47,905 nt of DNA. Origin: Candidatus Rokuibacteriota bacterium. Lineage in GTDB: Bacteria > Methylomirabilota > Methylomirabilia > Rokubacteriales > CSP1-6. Under the pieces are notes generated by a model. That model was given only the letters and a program-made list of their open reading frames with translations. It was not told the DNA's origin and did not search any database. Positions 1 through 8,628 of the stretch are shown here, piece after piece (position 1 is the first letter of the stretch; each line of letters opens with the position of its first letter). The position numbers and the translations under genes are program-made. The DNA lies in contig QHRW01000022.1 of the NCBI GenBank assembly GCA_003220265.1, forward strand, positions 1 through 47,905, given 5' to 3'.

Positions 1-117
1 TGTGGTTTGTCGCTACCTGAGTCCGAGTCTGTTCGGATGGTCCCAACGCATCCTGCCCTTGGCAGCGAGATGTGATGTGACAAAGCGCACCTCGCAACGG
101 CTCGCTCTCGAAATCCT

Positions 118-1713
118 CTACGAGTCGCAACGTCCTGCGCCCGGCCCCACGAACCGGCGCCGGGCGCTCACCATCCAGTAGGCGCCGAGCACGACCGCCA
201 GCAGCAACATCGTCCACAGCACGAGCTCGTTCGGCGGCAGCGCGAAGACGATCGCGATGAAGACCACCCACGCGATGGCGATCGCGTTCACCACCGGCGC
301 CCAGCGGCCCAGGCTCCACGGCGCGGTGGCGGGCGTGGCGTGCTCGCCCTGGCCGCGACGACGGTTGCGCCAGTTCAGCCAGATGGGGATGACGTAGGCC
401 AGGTAGAGCGTGATCGTGCTGATCGACGTCACCACGGTGTAGGCGGCGGCATAGACAGTGATCAGGACGGCCAGCACGCTGGTCACTACGATGGCGTGGA
501 TCGGCGTGCGATGGCGCGGGTGGACACGCTTGAGATAGCGTGCGCCCGGCATGCCGTCGTCGCGCGCGAACGCGTACCACATGCGCGCCATCGAGGTGAT
601 CGACGCCAGCCCGCACAGCCACATGGCGCCGCCGATGATCAGCGCCACCAGGTGGGCGCCGGCCGGCGCCAGGTTCGCGTAGGCGATCTGCAGCACGGGG
701 TAGGCATCGTTGGCCGTGGTCGCCACGTCGCTCTTGGGGATGGACCACGTCAGCACCAGCAGCAGGACGTAGCCGACCACCGCCGAGACCGCCACCGAGA
801 GGAAGACGCCCCACGCCGCGTTGAGGCGCGCCATCACGGTTTCCTCGGCCACGTGGGCGGAGGCGTCGTAGCCCGTGTAGGTCCACTGTGCTTGCAGGAG
901 GCCCAGCACGAACACGAGCGCGAGCGGCGCGGCGGCGTAGAGCGCGGCGAGGCCGGGGACCAGCGCGAAGAGCGGCGAGGGCAGCTTGACGTCGGCGATC
1001 ACCAGCGCCGGCGCCGTGCGGCCACCGCCGAGATCCGCCGACGAGGCGTCCAGCGGCGTGGTCGTGGTCACGTGGCGCACGAGGAACCCCGCGTCGTTGT
1101 GGTGGGCGCCCCAGAGCGCCAGCAGCGCCACGATCACGAGCACGCCGCCGATGTGCCACCACACGCTGACGTCGTTCAGCCGTGCGGTGAGCCGGATGCC
1201 GACCGCGTTGATGATGACCTGGGGAATCATGATCACGACCATCACGGCGAGCACGAGGTACCAGCTCTCGCTGGTGGGCAGCCCAAAGATGCGCGTGACG
1301 GCGCCGATGATGTACGTCGCCGCCGCCACGTTGATGCCGGCGGTGATCGTGACCTGGCCGATCATGTTGAGCCACGCGGTCAGCCACGCCCAACCGCGGC
1401 CGCCCAGCCGGAACGCCCAGAAATAGAGGCCGCCCGCGGTCGGATAGAGCGAGGCCAGCTCGGCCATCGAGGCGGCCACGCAGAGCGTGAAGAGGCTGAC
1501 GACGGGCCAGCCGACCGTGTTGATGATGGGCCCGGCCAGCTTGAGGCCGTAGCCGAAGAGCAGGACGGCGCCGGTGAGGATTGAGATGATCGAGAACGAG
1601 ATGGCGAAGTTGGAGAACCCGCCCATCTCGCGGAAGAGCTGCTGCGAGTAGCCCAGGCGTGCGAGGTCACGCTCGTCCTGCGCGATCTGCTCGGCGCGCC
1701 CGGGCCGCGGCAT
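118..1713 (-). CDS. APC-superfamily amino acid permease
   Basis: A 531-residue polytopic inner-membrane protein with about 12 to 13 hydrophobic segments. Residues 33-48 (FSNFAISFSIISILTG) form the first membrane segment and match the helix-breaking first segment of the amino acid/choline/GABA branch of the APC superfamily. These proteins import amino acids or amines by proton or cation symport; the substrate cannot be read from sequence. A long hydrophilic loop lies around residues 205-245. The ATG shares one base with the TAA of the upstream amidohydrolase gene (TAATG), which implies translational coupling and places it last in the minus-strand operon that starts with the selenoprotein gene. 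In that context it may import the compound the operon degrades; that is inference. The family call is firm. Confidence 0.88.
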   Translation of the reverse strand: MPRPGRAEQIAQDERDLARLGYSQQLFREMGGFSNFAISFSIISILTGAVLLFGYGLKLAGPIINTVGWPVVSLFTLCVAASMAELASLYPTAGGLYFWAFRLGGRGWAWLTAWLNMIGQVTITAGINVAAATYIIGAVTRIFGLPTSESWYLVLAVMVVIMIPQVIINAVGIRLTARLNDVSVWWHIGGVLVIVALLALWGAHHNDAGFLVRHVTTTTPLDASSADLGGGRTAPALVIADVKLPSPLFALVPGLAALYAAAPLALVFVLGLLQAQWTYTGYDASAHVAEETVMARLNAAWGVFLSVAVSAVVGYVLLLVLTWSIPKSDVATTANDAYPVLQIAYANLAPAGAHLVALIIGGAMWLCGLASITSMARMWYAFARDDGMPGARYLKRVHPRHRTPIHAIVVTSVLAVLITVYAAAYTVVTSISTITLYLAYVIPIWLNWRNRRRGQGEHATPATAPWSLGRWAPVVNAIAIAWVVFIAIVFALPPNELVLWTMLLLAVVLGAYWMVSARRRFVGPGAGRCDS

Positions 1714-2855
1714 TACATCAGCCGATAGAACTTCCCGGCGTTCTCACACGTGATCTTGTGGGTGACCTCGGCCGGCAGGTGGCCGAACTGCTCCTCGATG
1801 TACTTCGACGACTCCGGCCACACGCCGTCGGCGTGCGGATAGTCGGAGCCCCACATCAGCGACTCCACGCCCATCTCCTCGATCAGCTTGCCGCCGATGC
1901 GGTCGAACTGGAAGGTGCCCTTGCACTGGCGCCGCCAGTAGTCGCTGGGCTTCATCTTCAGGCCGAGGTCGCGGAAGCGGTCCTCCCACTCGAAGTCCAT
2001 GCGGTCGAGCGCGTAGGGAATCCAGCCGATGCCGGACTCGCCGAACGAGATACGCACGTTGGGGTAGCGCTCGAGGACCGCGGCGCCGATGACGGCGGCC
2101 AGGATGTTGACCAGGTTCATCTGGAAGCCGGAGACCACGGTGAAGAACGCCGCCCGACGGCTCAGCCCCGTCGCCTTGTCGAGCTGGCTCGGTGGCACCG
2201 CCGGGAACGTGTGGAAGTGCAGCGGCAGGTCCACCTCGTGGATCGCCTTCCAGAGCGGCTCCCACATCGGATGCCACATGGGCTCCATGTCCCACGAGCA
2301 GGAAAGCTCCACGCCGCGCAGCCCCAGCTTGGCCACGCGGTGGATTTCATGCACCGCGGCATCGATGTCGCCGTAGGGCAGGCAGGCCAGGCCGATGAAG
2401 CGCTCCGAGTCATGCTTGCAGAAGTCCACGAGCCAGTCGTTGTAGATGCGGAACATTTCGTTGGCCGCCATTGGATCGTTGAGCCGCGTGGCGGCACCGA
2501 GGATGCCGAAGATCACCTCGGCCTGCACGCCGTCAAGGTCCATGTCCTTCGCGCGCAGGGCGGGGTCGGTGGGATGGCGGCGCCCCTTCTGGCCGTCCTC
2601 GTAGAGGCCGGTGGCGGCCATCTTGTCGACGCGGTAGTTCATGCCCGGCATGAGCTTGTGGCCGGCCGGGCCGACGCCGTTCAGCAGCCCGAACGAGCCG
2701 CCGTTCTTGCAGGTCCAGAAGGGGCCGTCGGGCCCGTCCTTCACGAAGGGCATGCGGTCCTTGAGCGCCGCCGACGCGTTGGCGGTGAACAGATCGGGCG
2801 CGAGCATCGGCAGGTCGATGTGGCAGTCGGCGGAGATTCTCGTGTAGGTCTTCAT
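1713..2855 (-). CDS. Amidohydrolase family protein (amidohydrolase_2, COG2159 type)
   Basis: A 380-residue TIM-barrel metal-dependent hydrolase or decarboxylase related to aminocarboxymuconate-semialdehyde decarboxylase. Visible family motifs are the N-terminal DCHID (residues 10-14, in place of the usual DxHxH), HFHT near residue 213, and GSDYPHADG near residue 333, whose Asp is the conserved barrel-end metal or catalytic acid. The start is chosen at the ATG at 2855 because AGGAG lies just upstream and the protein begins with the expected ISADCHID strand; a longer open frame upstream has no family similarity. It follows the solute-binding protein gene by about 100 bases that hold a two-hairpin repeat, and its stop overlaps the permease start. 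The substrate is unknown; the family acts on C-C or C-N bonds of carboxylated ring-cleavage products and amides. Confidence 0.88.
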   Translation of the reverse strand: MKTYTRISADCHIDLPMLAPDLFTANASAALKDRMPFVKDGPDGPFWTCKNGGSFGLLNGVGPAGHKLMPGMNYRVDKMAATGLYEDGQKGRRHPTDPALRAKDMDLDGVQAEVIFGILGAATRLNDPMAANEMFRIYNDWLVDFCKHDSERFIGLACLPYGDIDAAVHEIHRVAKLGLRGVELSCSWDMEPMWHPMWEPLWKAIHEVDLPLHFHTFPAVPPSQLDKATGLSRRAAFFTVVSGFQMNLVNILAAVIGAAVLERYPNVRISFGESGIGWIPYALDRMDFEWEDRFRDLGLKMKPSDYWRRQCKGTFQFDRIGGKLIEEMGVESLMWGSDYPHADGVWPESSKYIEEQFGHLPAEVTHKITCENAGKFYRLM

Positions 2856-2873
2856 CGCTTCTCCTTGTTGAAG

Positions 2874-2944
2874 GTGGGGGGCCCCGAATGGCCCCCCACA
2901 CCCCCCAAGCGGCTCGGAGCACCCCGGCGGAGCCGTGGCGCTCC
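2874..2944 (-). repeat. Two-hairpin intergenic repeat, copy 1
   Basis: Hairpin A has perfect 10-base arms, GTGGGGGGCC at 2874-2883 and GGCCCCCCAC at 2890-2899. Hairpin B at 2916-2944 has 13-base arms with two mismatches. Read in the direction of transcription (minus), B comes first, 11 bases after the stop of the solute-binding protein gene, and A sits 18 bases before the amidohydrolase start. The same arrangement recurs at 16613, 27407 and 42581. B could be a terminator or mRNA 3' stabiliser, but no T-run follows it. Confidence 0.8.
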
Positions 2945-2955
2945 TCGATCTCGCT

Positions 2956-4485
2956 CTAACGCTTGATCCGCAGCTCCTCGAACGGCGCCGTGTACGGATA
3001 CGACGTGACGAGCGTGGCCGCCGCCTCCTCCACGCGCGGGCCGATCCCGGTGATGGCGGCATTCTCCCATATCGGGGCAAACACCACACGATCGGCCAGG
3101 ATGCGCTGGATCTGGTGGAGCAGCTCCTCGCGCTTCTTGCGGTCGAGCTCCCGGGCCTGGCGCTGGAAGAGGTCCTCCACCTCCGGCAACACGCCGTAGG
3201 CGTAGAGCCCGTTCTTCGTCGCCACGCCCTCGATGCGGGTGGCGGCGTTGCCGCCCGCGCCCTGGGCGGCCAGCAGCACGCCACGCAGCTTCTTCTCGCG
3301 CCACGCGGTCAGCCACGCCGCACGCTCCATCGTGCGCAGGCGCAGGCGGATGCCGATCGCGCCCAGGTTGCCGATGACCGCCTCGCCCTGCGAGAAGTAC
3401 GGCGGGTTCGGCGAGAGATCGCCGCCGTCGAAGCCGTTGGGATAGCCCGCCTCGACCAGCAATTGCTTGGCGCGCCTGGGGTCGAACGCCGGCGGATCGA
3501 TCGGCAGGGCGAACTCCATGTGCCGGGGGACCACGTTGTGCGTGAGCCCGGCGAAGCCGAGGAACTCGGCGTCGTTGATCGCCTTGCGGTCGACGGCGGT
3601 GCTGGCGGCCAGTCGCACGCGCCGGTCGGCCCACGGCGACTTCGGGTCCCACTGCTCGAGGAAGTCGAGATAGAACACCGCGTTGCTCCGCGCGCTGGCG
3701 ATGCGAAGCCCCGGCGTGCGCCGGAGATCCTCGGCCACCGGCCCGGTGAAGATGTACCCGAGGTCCACGTCGCCGCTCTTGAGCGCCGCGGCTCGAGTCG
3801 TCTCGTCCGGGATGTTGCGCATCACCACGCGCTTGACGGCCGGCGCCTTGCGCCAGTAGCCGTCGAACGCCTCCAGCACCAGCTCGACGCCCGGATTGAA
3901 CGACAGGACCCGGTAGGGGCCGGCGCCGATGGGCGCCTTCTTGAAGCCGTCGTCGCCGACCTTCTCCACGTACTTCCTGGGCACGATCCATCCGCTTCCG
4001 GTGGCGGTGGTGCCGTAGAAGGTCATGAAGTCCGGCCACGGCTCCTTCAGCACGAACCGCACGTGACGCGCGTCGAGGGCCTTGACCTCCTTGACCTTGC
4101 TCTTGAGCAGCGCGGCGGCGCCGCCGCGGTAGCGCTCGAACGAGAACTTCACGTCCTCCGCGGTGACCGGCTCGCCGTTGTGGAACTTCGCCGCCCGCAG
4201 CGTGAAGTCGTAGGTGAGGCCGTCGGGGGACGCCGACCACGACTCGGCCAGGCAGGGCGTCAGCTGACCGGCGGGCATGGGCTTCACCAGCGCGTCGTGG
4301 ATCGCGTAGAGCACGATGAACGGCGTGATCGCCGACTCCGTCTCGCCGGGATCGAGCCAGCGCGGCGCGATCGTGATGTGGGCGCCGATCGTCACCTGGC
4401 CCTCGGCGGCGAGAGCGGCGGCGGGCGCGGCCAGCAGCAGCGTGACAACGAGCGCGGCCAGCCGTCGCGTCGAACGTCGCGTCAT
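2956..4485 (-). CDS. ABC transporter solute-binding protein, family 5 (peptide/nickel type)
   Basis: A 509-residue exported protein. An arginine-rich n-region and Ala/Leu-rich h-region (residues 1-28, ending near ALAAEG) form a signal peptide. The mature part has the SBP_bac_5 layout: PCLAESWSASPDGLTYDF near 80, FHNGEPVTAEDVKFSFE near 105, and a long lobe-crossing C-terminal half. Family members bind oligopeptides, nickel, opines or other small organics in the periplasm. The ATG overlaps the TGA of the upstream propeller gene (ATGA). No permease or ATPase gene is next to it, so it either pairs with a distant transporter or is an extracytoplasmic binding protein serving the operon's enzymes. 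The ligand is not predictable. Confidence 0.88.
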   Translation of the reverse strand: MTRRSTRRLAALVVTLLLAAPAAALAAEGQVTIGAHITIAPRWLDPGETESAITPFIVLYAIHDALVKPMPAGQLTPCLAESWSASPDGLTYDFTLRAAKFHNGEPVTAEDVKFSFERYRGGAAALLKSKVKEVKALDARHVRFVLKEPWPDFMTFYGTTATGSGWIVPRKYVEKVGDDGFKKAPIGAGPYRVLSFNPGVELVLEAFDGYWRKAPAVKRVVMRNIPDETTRAAALKSGDVDLGYIFTGPVAEDLRRTPGLRIASARSNAVFYLDFLEQWDPKSPWADRRVRLAASTAVDRKAINDAEFLGFAGLTHNVVPRHMEFALPIDPPAFDPRRAKQLLVEAGYPNGFDGGDLSPNPPYFSQGEAVIGNLGAIGIRLRLRTMERAAWLTAWREKKLRGVLLAAQGAGGNAATRIEGVATKNGLYAYGVLPEVEDLFQRQARELDRKKREELLHQIQRILADRVVFAPIWENAAITGIGPRVEEAAATLVTSYPYTAPFEELRIKR

Positions 4486-6152
4486 TCGTACGCCGCCAGC
4501 GTGGTCATCGTGGTGACGTCGGGATACAGCACGCCGACCGCGGCCTTCACGCTCGAGCGCGGCGTGTACCAGATGGCGCCCTCGCGGGTGATGGCGAGCT
4601 TGGGCTGGTCGGTCGTCTGCGGCGTCGGGTAGTACGTGAACGTCTCCTTGCGCTGGTCGAAGCGGATGAGCGCGCCGCCCTGGCCGCCGTCGCTGATCCA
4701 GATGTCGTCGTGGCGATCGGGCCAGACGTCGTACGGCTCGGAGAACGGCATCGGGATGTCGTACTCCTTGATCGCGCCGGACCTGGGGTCGATGCGGCCG
4801 AGCTTGCCGTTGTTGAAGCCGCCGTACCAGACGATGCCGGCCGAGTCCACGCCGAGGCGGCGGATCGTGCACGGCTGCGAGAGCGCCGCGTACTCGGTGA
4901 ACTTCTCGGTCTTCGGCTCGAACTTGCCGATCCTGCAGCGGCGGAACTCGGCGAACCAGACGTTGTCGTCCTTGTCGACCGCGATGCCGTAGGGGGCGGC
5001 GCCGGCCGTGGGCACCTTCCACACGGTGGACTTGCCCGTCTGCCGGTCCCACTTGCCCAGCATGTCGCCGCCGATCACCGTGAACCAGACGTTCTGCTTG
5101 CTGTCGAGCGTCGGCGTGTGGCCCCGGCCCTTGCGCTGGCCGGTGGAGTCCATCGGATAGCGCATCATCGAGCCCGTCGCCGGATCGAGCCGCCCGAGGT
5201 GGAAGCCGACCGTCTCCGCCCAGAAGACGTGCCCGTCCTTGTCCACGGTGAGGCCGTGGGGATCGGCCTTGGGGTCGGGCATCATGAAGTCCTTCACCTC
5301 GCCGGTGCGCGGATCGACGCGGCCGATCCGGTTGGGCACGCTGCGGTCGGTGTACCAGACGTTGCCCTGGGGATCGAAGTGGGGCTCCTGCGTGCGCCGC
5401 TGCTTGTTGGCGGCGTCGAGCTGCTTGTCGAGCGGCAGGTAGTACTCGACGTACATCGCCTTGCCGAGCGCGGCCTCGTCGAGCGGGAACTGGGCGTCCA
5501 TCCGCAGGCCGCGCCGTTCGCTGGTGGTGCCGAAGTGCTTGGTGAGGTACGCGAGGACCGTCTGCCGGTCGGCCGCGCTGAGCGTGCCGGACGGGATCAT
5601 GGCGCCACGGTCGGCGCCGATGCCCAGCATGACGTCGATGAACGTATTCCACGTGGGCTCGGGGTACTGCTTGCTCGGGAAGAAGTTCCGCCCGTGGCAG
5701 TACATGCACTGCTTCTCCAGCACGTCGCGGCCCGGCTCGCGCGGGTACAGCTCGTCGTAGGACACGAGCTTCACGTCGCTGCTCACGCTCGAGGTGAACC
5801 CGAATTCGCCCTGCCGCACAGGCCGCGCGGCCTGCTCGCGCAGCGCGAAGTCGAGCGTCTTCGCGTCGCCGGGCTCCAGCACGATGCTCTGCGGGTCGGT
5901 GGCCAGGCCAGCCTTCTTCACCGTGACCTCGTAACGGCCGGGGAAGAGGTTGAGCGCCTGGTAGCGGCCGCCGCGCGTCCACACCATGAACAGCACGTTC
6001 CTGTCCGTGTTCATGAGATGCACCTGGGCGGCCTGGAACGCCGCCGGCGCCTGCACAGCGCCGGAGAGCGACGCCGTGCCGGCGATCGGCTTGGCATCGG
6101 CCGTGGCGGCGAGGACGACGAGGAGAGCGGCGAGCATCACACGGATTCGCAT
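4482..6152 (-). CDS. Exported cytochrome c / streptogramin-lyase-like beta-propeller protein
   Basis: A 556-residue secreted multidomain protein. Order: signal peptide (1-20); carboxypeptidase-regulatory-like beta sandwich (about 25-105, with LFPGRYEVTVKKAG); one haem c site CMYCH at residues 149-153 followed by a short cytochrome-like helical region with a candidate axial Met near 183; then a seven-bladed Vgb/NHL-like propeller from about 235 to the end, shown by repeated units such as VWYTD, IGRVDPRTG, GIAVDKDDNVWFAE and WYGGFNNGKLGRID. True virginiamycin lyases are propeller-only, so this should not be called an antibiotic lyase. Haem plus propeller suggests a periplasmic redox enzyme or sensor. 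It lies in the minus-strand operon after the isomerase gene, and its TGA overlaps the next start. AGGAG precedes its ATG. Confidence 0.82.
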   Translation of the reverse strand: MRIRVMLAALLVVLAATADAKPIAGTASLSGAVQAPAAFQAAQVHLMNTDRNVLFMVWTRGGRYQALNLFPGRYEVTVKKAGLATDPQSIVLEPGDAKTLDFALREQAARPVRQGEFGFTSSVSSDVKLVSYDELYPREPGRDVLEKQCMYCHGRNFFPSKQYPEPTWNTFIDVMLGIGADRGAMIPSGTLSAADRQTVLAYLTKHFGTTSERRGLRMDAQFPLDEAALGKAMYVEYYLPLDKQLDAANKQRRTQEPHFDPQGNVWYTDRSVPNRIGRVDPRTGEVKDFMMPDPKADPHGLTVDKDGHVFWAETVGFHLGRLDPATGSMMRYPMDSTGQRKGRGHTPTLDSKQNVWFTVIGGDMLGKWDRQTGKSTVWKVPTAGAAPYGIAVDKDDNVWFAEFRRCRIGKFEPKTEKFTEYAALSQPCTIRRLGVDSAGIVWYGGFNNGKLGRIDPRSGAIKEYDIPMPFSEPYDVWPDRHDDIWISDGGQGGALIRFDQRKETFTYYPTPQTTDQPKLAITREGAIWYTPRSSVKAAVGVLYPDVTTMTTLAAYE

Positions 6153-6179
6153 GGCGTGGCTCCTGTGGGTGGGCGACCG

Positions 6180-6920
6180 TTACGCGCGGGCGAGCGTGAA
6201 GCTCTCGAGCAGTCTTCCGTAGCCGCGGATCGACGCCGGCAGCCCGAGGGCGCGGAAGGCCGCCCAGATGCTGGCCTGGTTCGACGTGACGACCGGCTTG
6301 CCGGTCCGCCGCTCCAGCTCGGCCACGGCCTCGACCGATCGCCAGGCGGTGCACGAGCAGAGGAGCGCGTCGGCCTCCGGGCGGCAGGCGCGCAGGGCGA
6401 AGGCGACGACGTCCTGCGGGTCCTGGTCGTTGATGCCCTGGTTGCCGGACCTGGCCGCCCGCGGCTCGCCCTCGACGTTGAGCACCTCGAAGCCGCACGC
6501 CTCGAGGTACGCGCGCAGCCGCGCGTTGTTCCAGTCGGGGTAGGGCGTGGCGACGGACACGCGGCGGGCGCCGAAGTGGCGCAGCGCCTCGACCACGGCG
6601 GGGGCGGCGGCCACGGCCGGCACGCCGGCGGTCTTCTGGATCGTGTCGAGCATCTCGCGGTCGTAGCCCGGCCCGCGGTAGAAGCTGCCGGTGGTGCAGC
6701 CGTAGGCAATGACGTCGACGTTCGCGGTGGCGAGGTATTTCGCGCCCGCTTCGATCTCGCCGTTCATGCGGTCCATGCCGGCCTGGCCCTCGGCGTCGTT
6801 CGTCAGCCACAGACGCTGGCCGTGGATGGTGACGTCGCGCGGGGAGACGAGCTGGAAGTCGGCCTCGAAGGTCGTGTTGGTCGAGGGCACCATCACCCCG
6901 ATTCGTTTACGCAGAGCCAT
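6180..6920 (-). CDS. Asp/Glu racemase-superfamily enzyme (maleate isomerase / arylmalonate decarboxylase-like)
   Basis: A 246-residue cytoplasmic enzyme. PSTNTTFE near residues 12-19, CTTGSF (Cys near 74) and CSCTAWRS (Cys near 190) match the two-cysteine active site of maleate cis-trans isomerases and arylmalonate decarboxylases, in which one Cys attacks or protonates the substrate enediolate. Length is normal for the family. The gene starts three bases after the stop of the selenoprotein gene, so the two are almost certainly co-translated. Substrate could be a maleate-like diacid, malonate derivative or hydantoin; the sequence does not decide. Both catalytic cysteines are present, so the enzyme looks active. 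Confidence 0.85.
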   Translation of the reverse strand: MALRKRIGVMVPSTNTTFEADFQLVSPRDVTIHGQRLWLTNDAEGQAGMDRMNGEIEAGAKYLATANVDVIAYGCTTGSFYRGPGYDREMLDTIQKTAGVPAVAAAPAVVEALRHFGARRVSVATPYPDWNNARLRAYLEACGFEVLNVEGEPRAARSGNQGINDQDPQDVVAFALRACRPEADALLCSCTAWRSVEAVAELERRTGKPVVTSNQASIWAAFRALGLPASIRGYGRLLESFTLARA

Positions 6921-6923
6921 GGC

Positions 6924-8555
6924 TCACCGCCAGTCGTCGACCGCGACGGTCTTCTGATAGTTGCAGCCCATGATGCGCCAGTAGCCGTTCGTCTCGCCGC
7001 CCACGACCACCACGTGAATGTCCTCGCGGCGGAACATGGGGATGAGCGCGTCGGGCGCCGCCTTCAGCTTCGTCGCCCACGGCTCCTCGCCGAACGTGGC
7101 GCGCGGGTAGATGTAGTTCTGCACGAGCTGGTAGTCCCAGTACTCGCCGGCCGGCATCAGCGCGTTGTCGTGCAGCCAGTCGAGCAGCGCGTCCTTCTTC
7201 GTGAAGCCGCCGCGGTCCACGAACTGCCGCGCGGCGATGGGGTCGAGCAGCAGCGTGGGCGGGCCGTTGGGGTCGATGCCGCGCAGCAGGTTGCGCACGT
7301 GCTCGCGCCAGTACTTCTCCCGCAGCCCCAGCGTGAAGGCGGTCGAGCGCACGCCCGAGAACACGCTCACCGCGCTGTCGCCGCGACGCAGGCCGTGCTG
7401 GACGTGGAAGGGCTCCCACGGGCTGCGCTCCTCGTTCTCCGCGAACGTCACGCTGTTGTAGGCGTAGCTGTTGCCCTGGTTGCCCATGTAGGAGAGCCCG
7501 GGCACCGAGCCGCCCTGGCCGTTCTGCGAGAGCAGCCCGTACGCGCGCCCGATCGTGGCGTTGGCGTGGTTGTAGGGGCCCATCGCGCCGGTGCCCGCGT
7601 TCATGCCGAGCTCGAGACGGATGGGACCGTTGACCACGGCCATCGCCGCCATCGCGCTCGAGCTGCTGCTGCGCGCGGTGACGCCGGTGGCGGCGAGGGC
7701 GAGGATCACCGGGAAGTACTCCGGCCGCGCGCCCGCCATGACGGCGTTGACCGCGACCTTCTCGACGCTGTACGCCCAGTGCTCGCGGAAGTGCGTGGAG
7801 CGCATGCGGCCGACGATCTCGTCGGGCTGGCGCTTGGTGTGACGGAGCATCTCCGCCACGCGCGCCTCGGTGGGCAGCACGATCGGCAGCATGTCCGTCC
7901 AGCGGTTCTCCACGAAGCGCCGCTGCAGGGTGTCCTCGCTGTCGGCCTCGACCAGGCGCGGCGTCGAGCGGTCGAACTCCGTCGGGCCCAGCTCGTCGGC
8001 CTCGAAGGGCCGCGTGAGGCCTTCCAGCACTTCCTGCATCACCGGCCGGCCGGTGATCGGGTCGGTGCCGTCGACGTAGGCGCGCAGCTCGGCGGGCGTC
8101 CGGCCCATGATCGGCTGCGGCACGAAGACCTGGCGCAGCCCCGGCATGCCGTTGACCTGCGCCACCGAGCGCACCACGCGGTCGAACTTGTCGGTGTGCA
8201 CGGCCACGGTGGGCACGCCGTATTTCGTCTCGAGCGTCATCGCGTGCGCGGCGACCGCCGGCGCGCAGGTGCTTCAGTGGCCGACCCCGAGGATGGCGGC
8301 CGAGCCTCGGGCCTTGATCTCCTCCCAGGTGGTGGGGTCGTCGTGCAGGTAGACGTTGGAGATGCGTTTGACGACCGTGCGCACGCGCGGCAGGTGCTGG
8401 GCGAACCACGCCTGCACCTGCGACAGGAAGATGTCGGAGTCGTCGAAGCGGCAATCGACCAGGTAGACGGTCGCGCCGTCCAGCCCGTCGAGCCGCGGGG
8501 CCGGCGTCTGCCGGCTCACCTTGGGGGGGAAGCCCACCGGGTTGAGGACGGTCAT
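6924..8555 (-). CDS. UGSC-family selenoprotein with large C-terminal domain (in-frame UGA = Sec94)
   Basis: Two consecutive minus-strand open frames, 8555-8277 and 8273-6924, are in the same frame and separated only by TGA at 8274-8276. Read through, the junction is GVGH-U-STC-APAVAAHAM, then LETKYGVPTVAV. This is the signature of the UGSC selenoprotein family known from marine metagenomes: an N-terminal half like TVLNP...LDGLDGATVYLVD, the U-x-x-C redox motif (here USTC, Sec94/Cys97), and a helix leading to VPTVAV. A bacterial SECIS-like hairpin lies directly behind the UGA. The predicted product is 543 residues. Beyond residue about 150 is a long second domain (EKVAVNAVMAG, PEYFPVILAL, GGETNGYWRIMGC) whose function I do not know. 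ATG 8555 is preferred over GTG 8564 because family members begin MTVLNP. A selenol-thiol redox or thiol-addition role is inferred. Confidence 0.88.
8246..8276 (-). promoter_or_regulatory. Bacterial SECIS element behind the in-frame UGA
   Basis: Counting the U of UGA (8276) as 1, bases 13-15 pair with 29-31 and 17-20 with 25-28, giving a seven-pair GC stem with a single bulged C at 16 and the tetraloop GGUC at 21-24 (8256-8253). From memory, the E. coli fdhF SECIS has a bulged U17 and loop GGUC at 22-25, with G23 and U24 contacting SelB. The hairpin here is the same design offset by one base, with C instead of U in the bulge. Confidence 0.8.
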
Positions 8556-8628
8556 GGTTCCCACGGCGCGATCACACTACCACGACGTTCCACGCTTCGG
8601 GCATCATGGCCCTCGGAGGTAGGGGCCG

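Noticed and set aside
1..117. Possible gene or promoter at the left edge
   Set aside because: No coding frame or clear promoter boxes; the only A/T-richer bases show no pattern I can support.
2956..6810. One giant exported fusion gene covering the propeller and binding protein
   Set aside because: The upstream part is an off-frame reading of the propeller gene; the binding protein has its own signal peptide and ATGA-coupled start at 4485.
8274..8564. A stand-alone 96-residue gene ending at TGA 8274
   Set aside because: The frame continues in phase with the UGSC motif and SECIS; the TGA is best read as selenocysteine.
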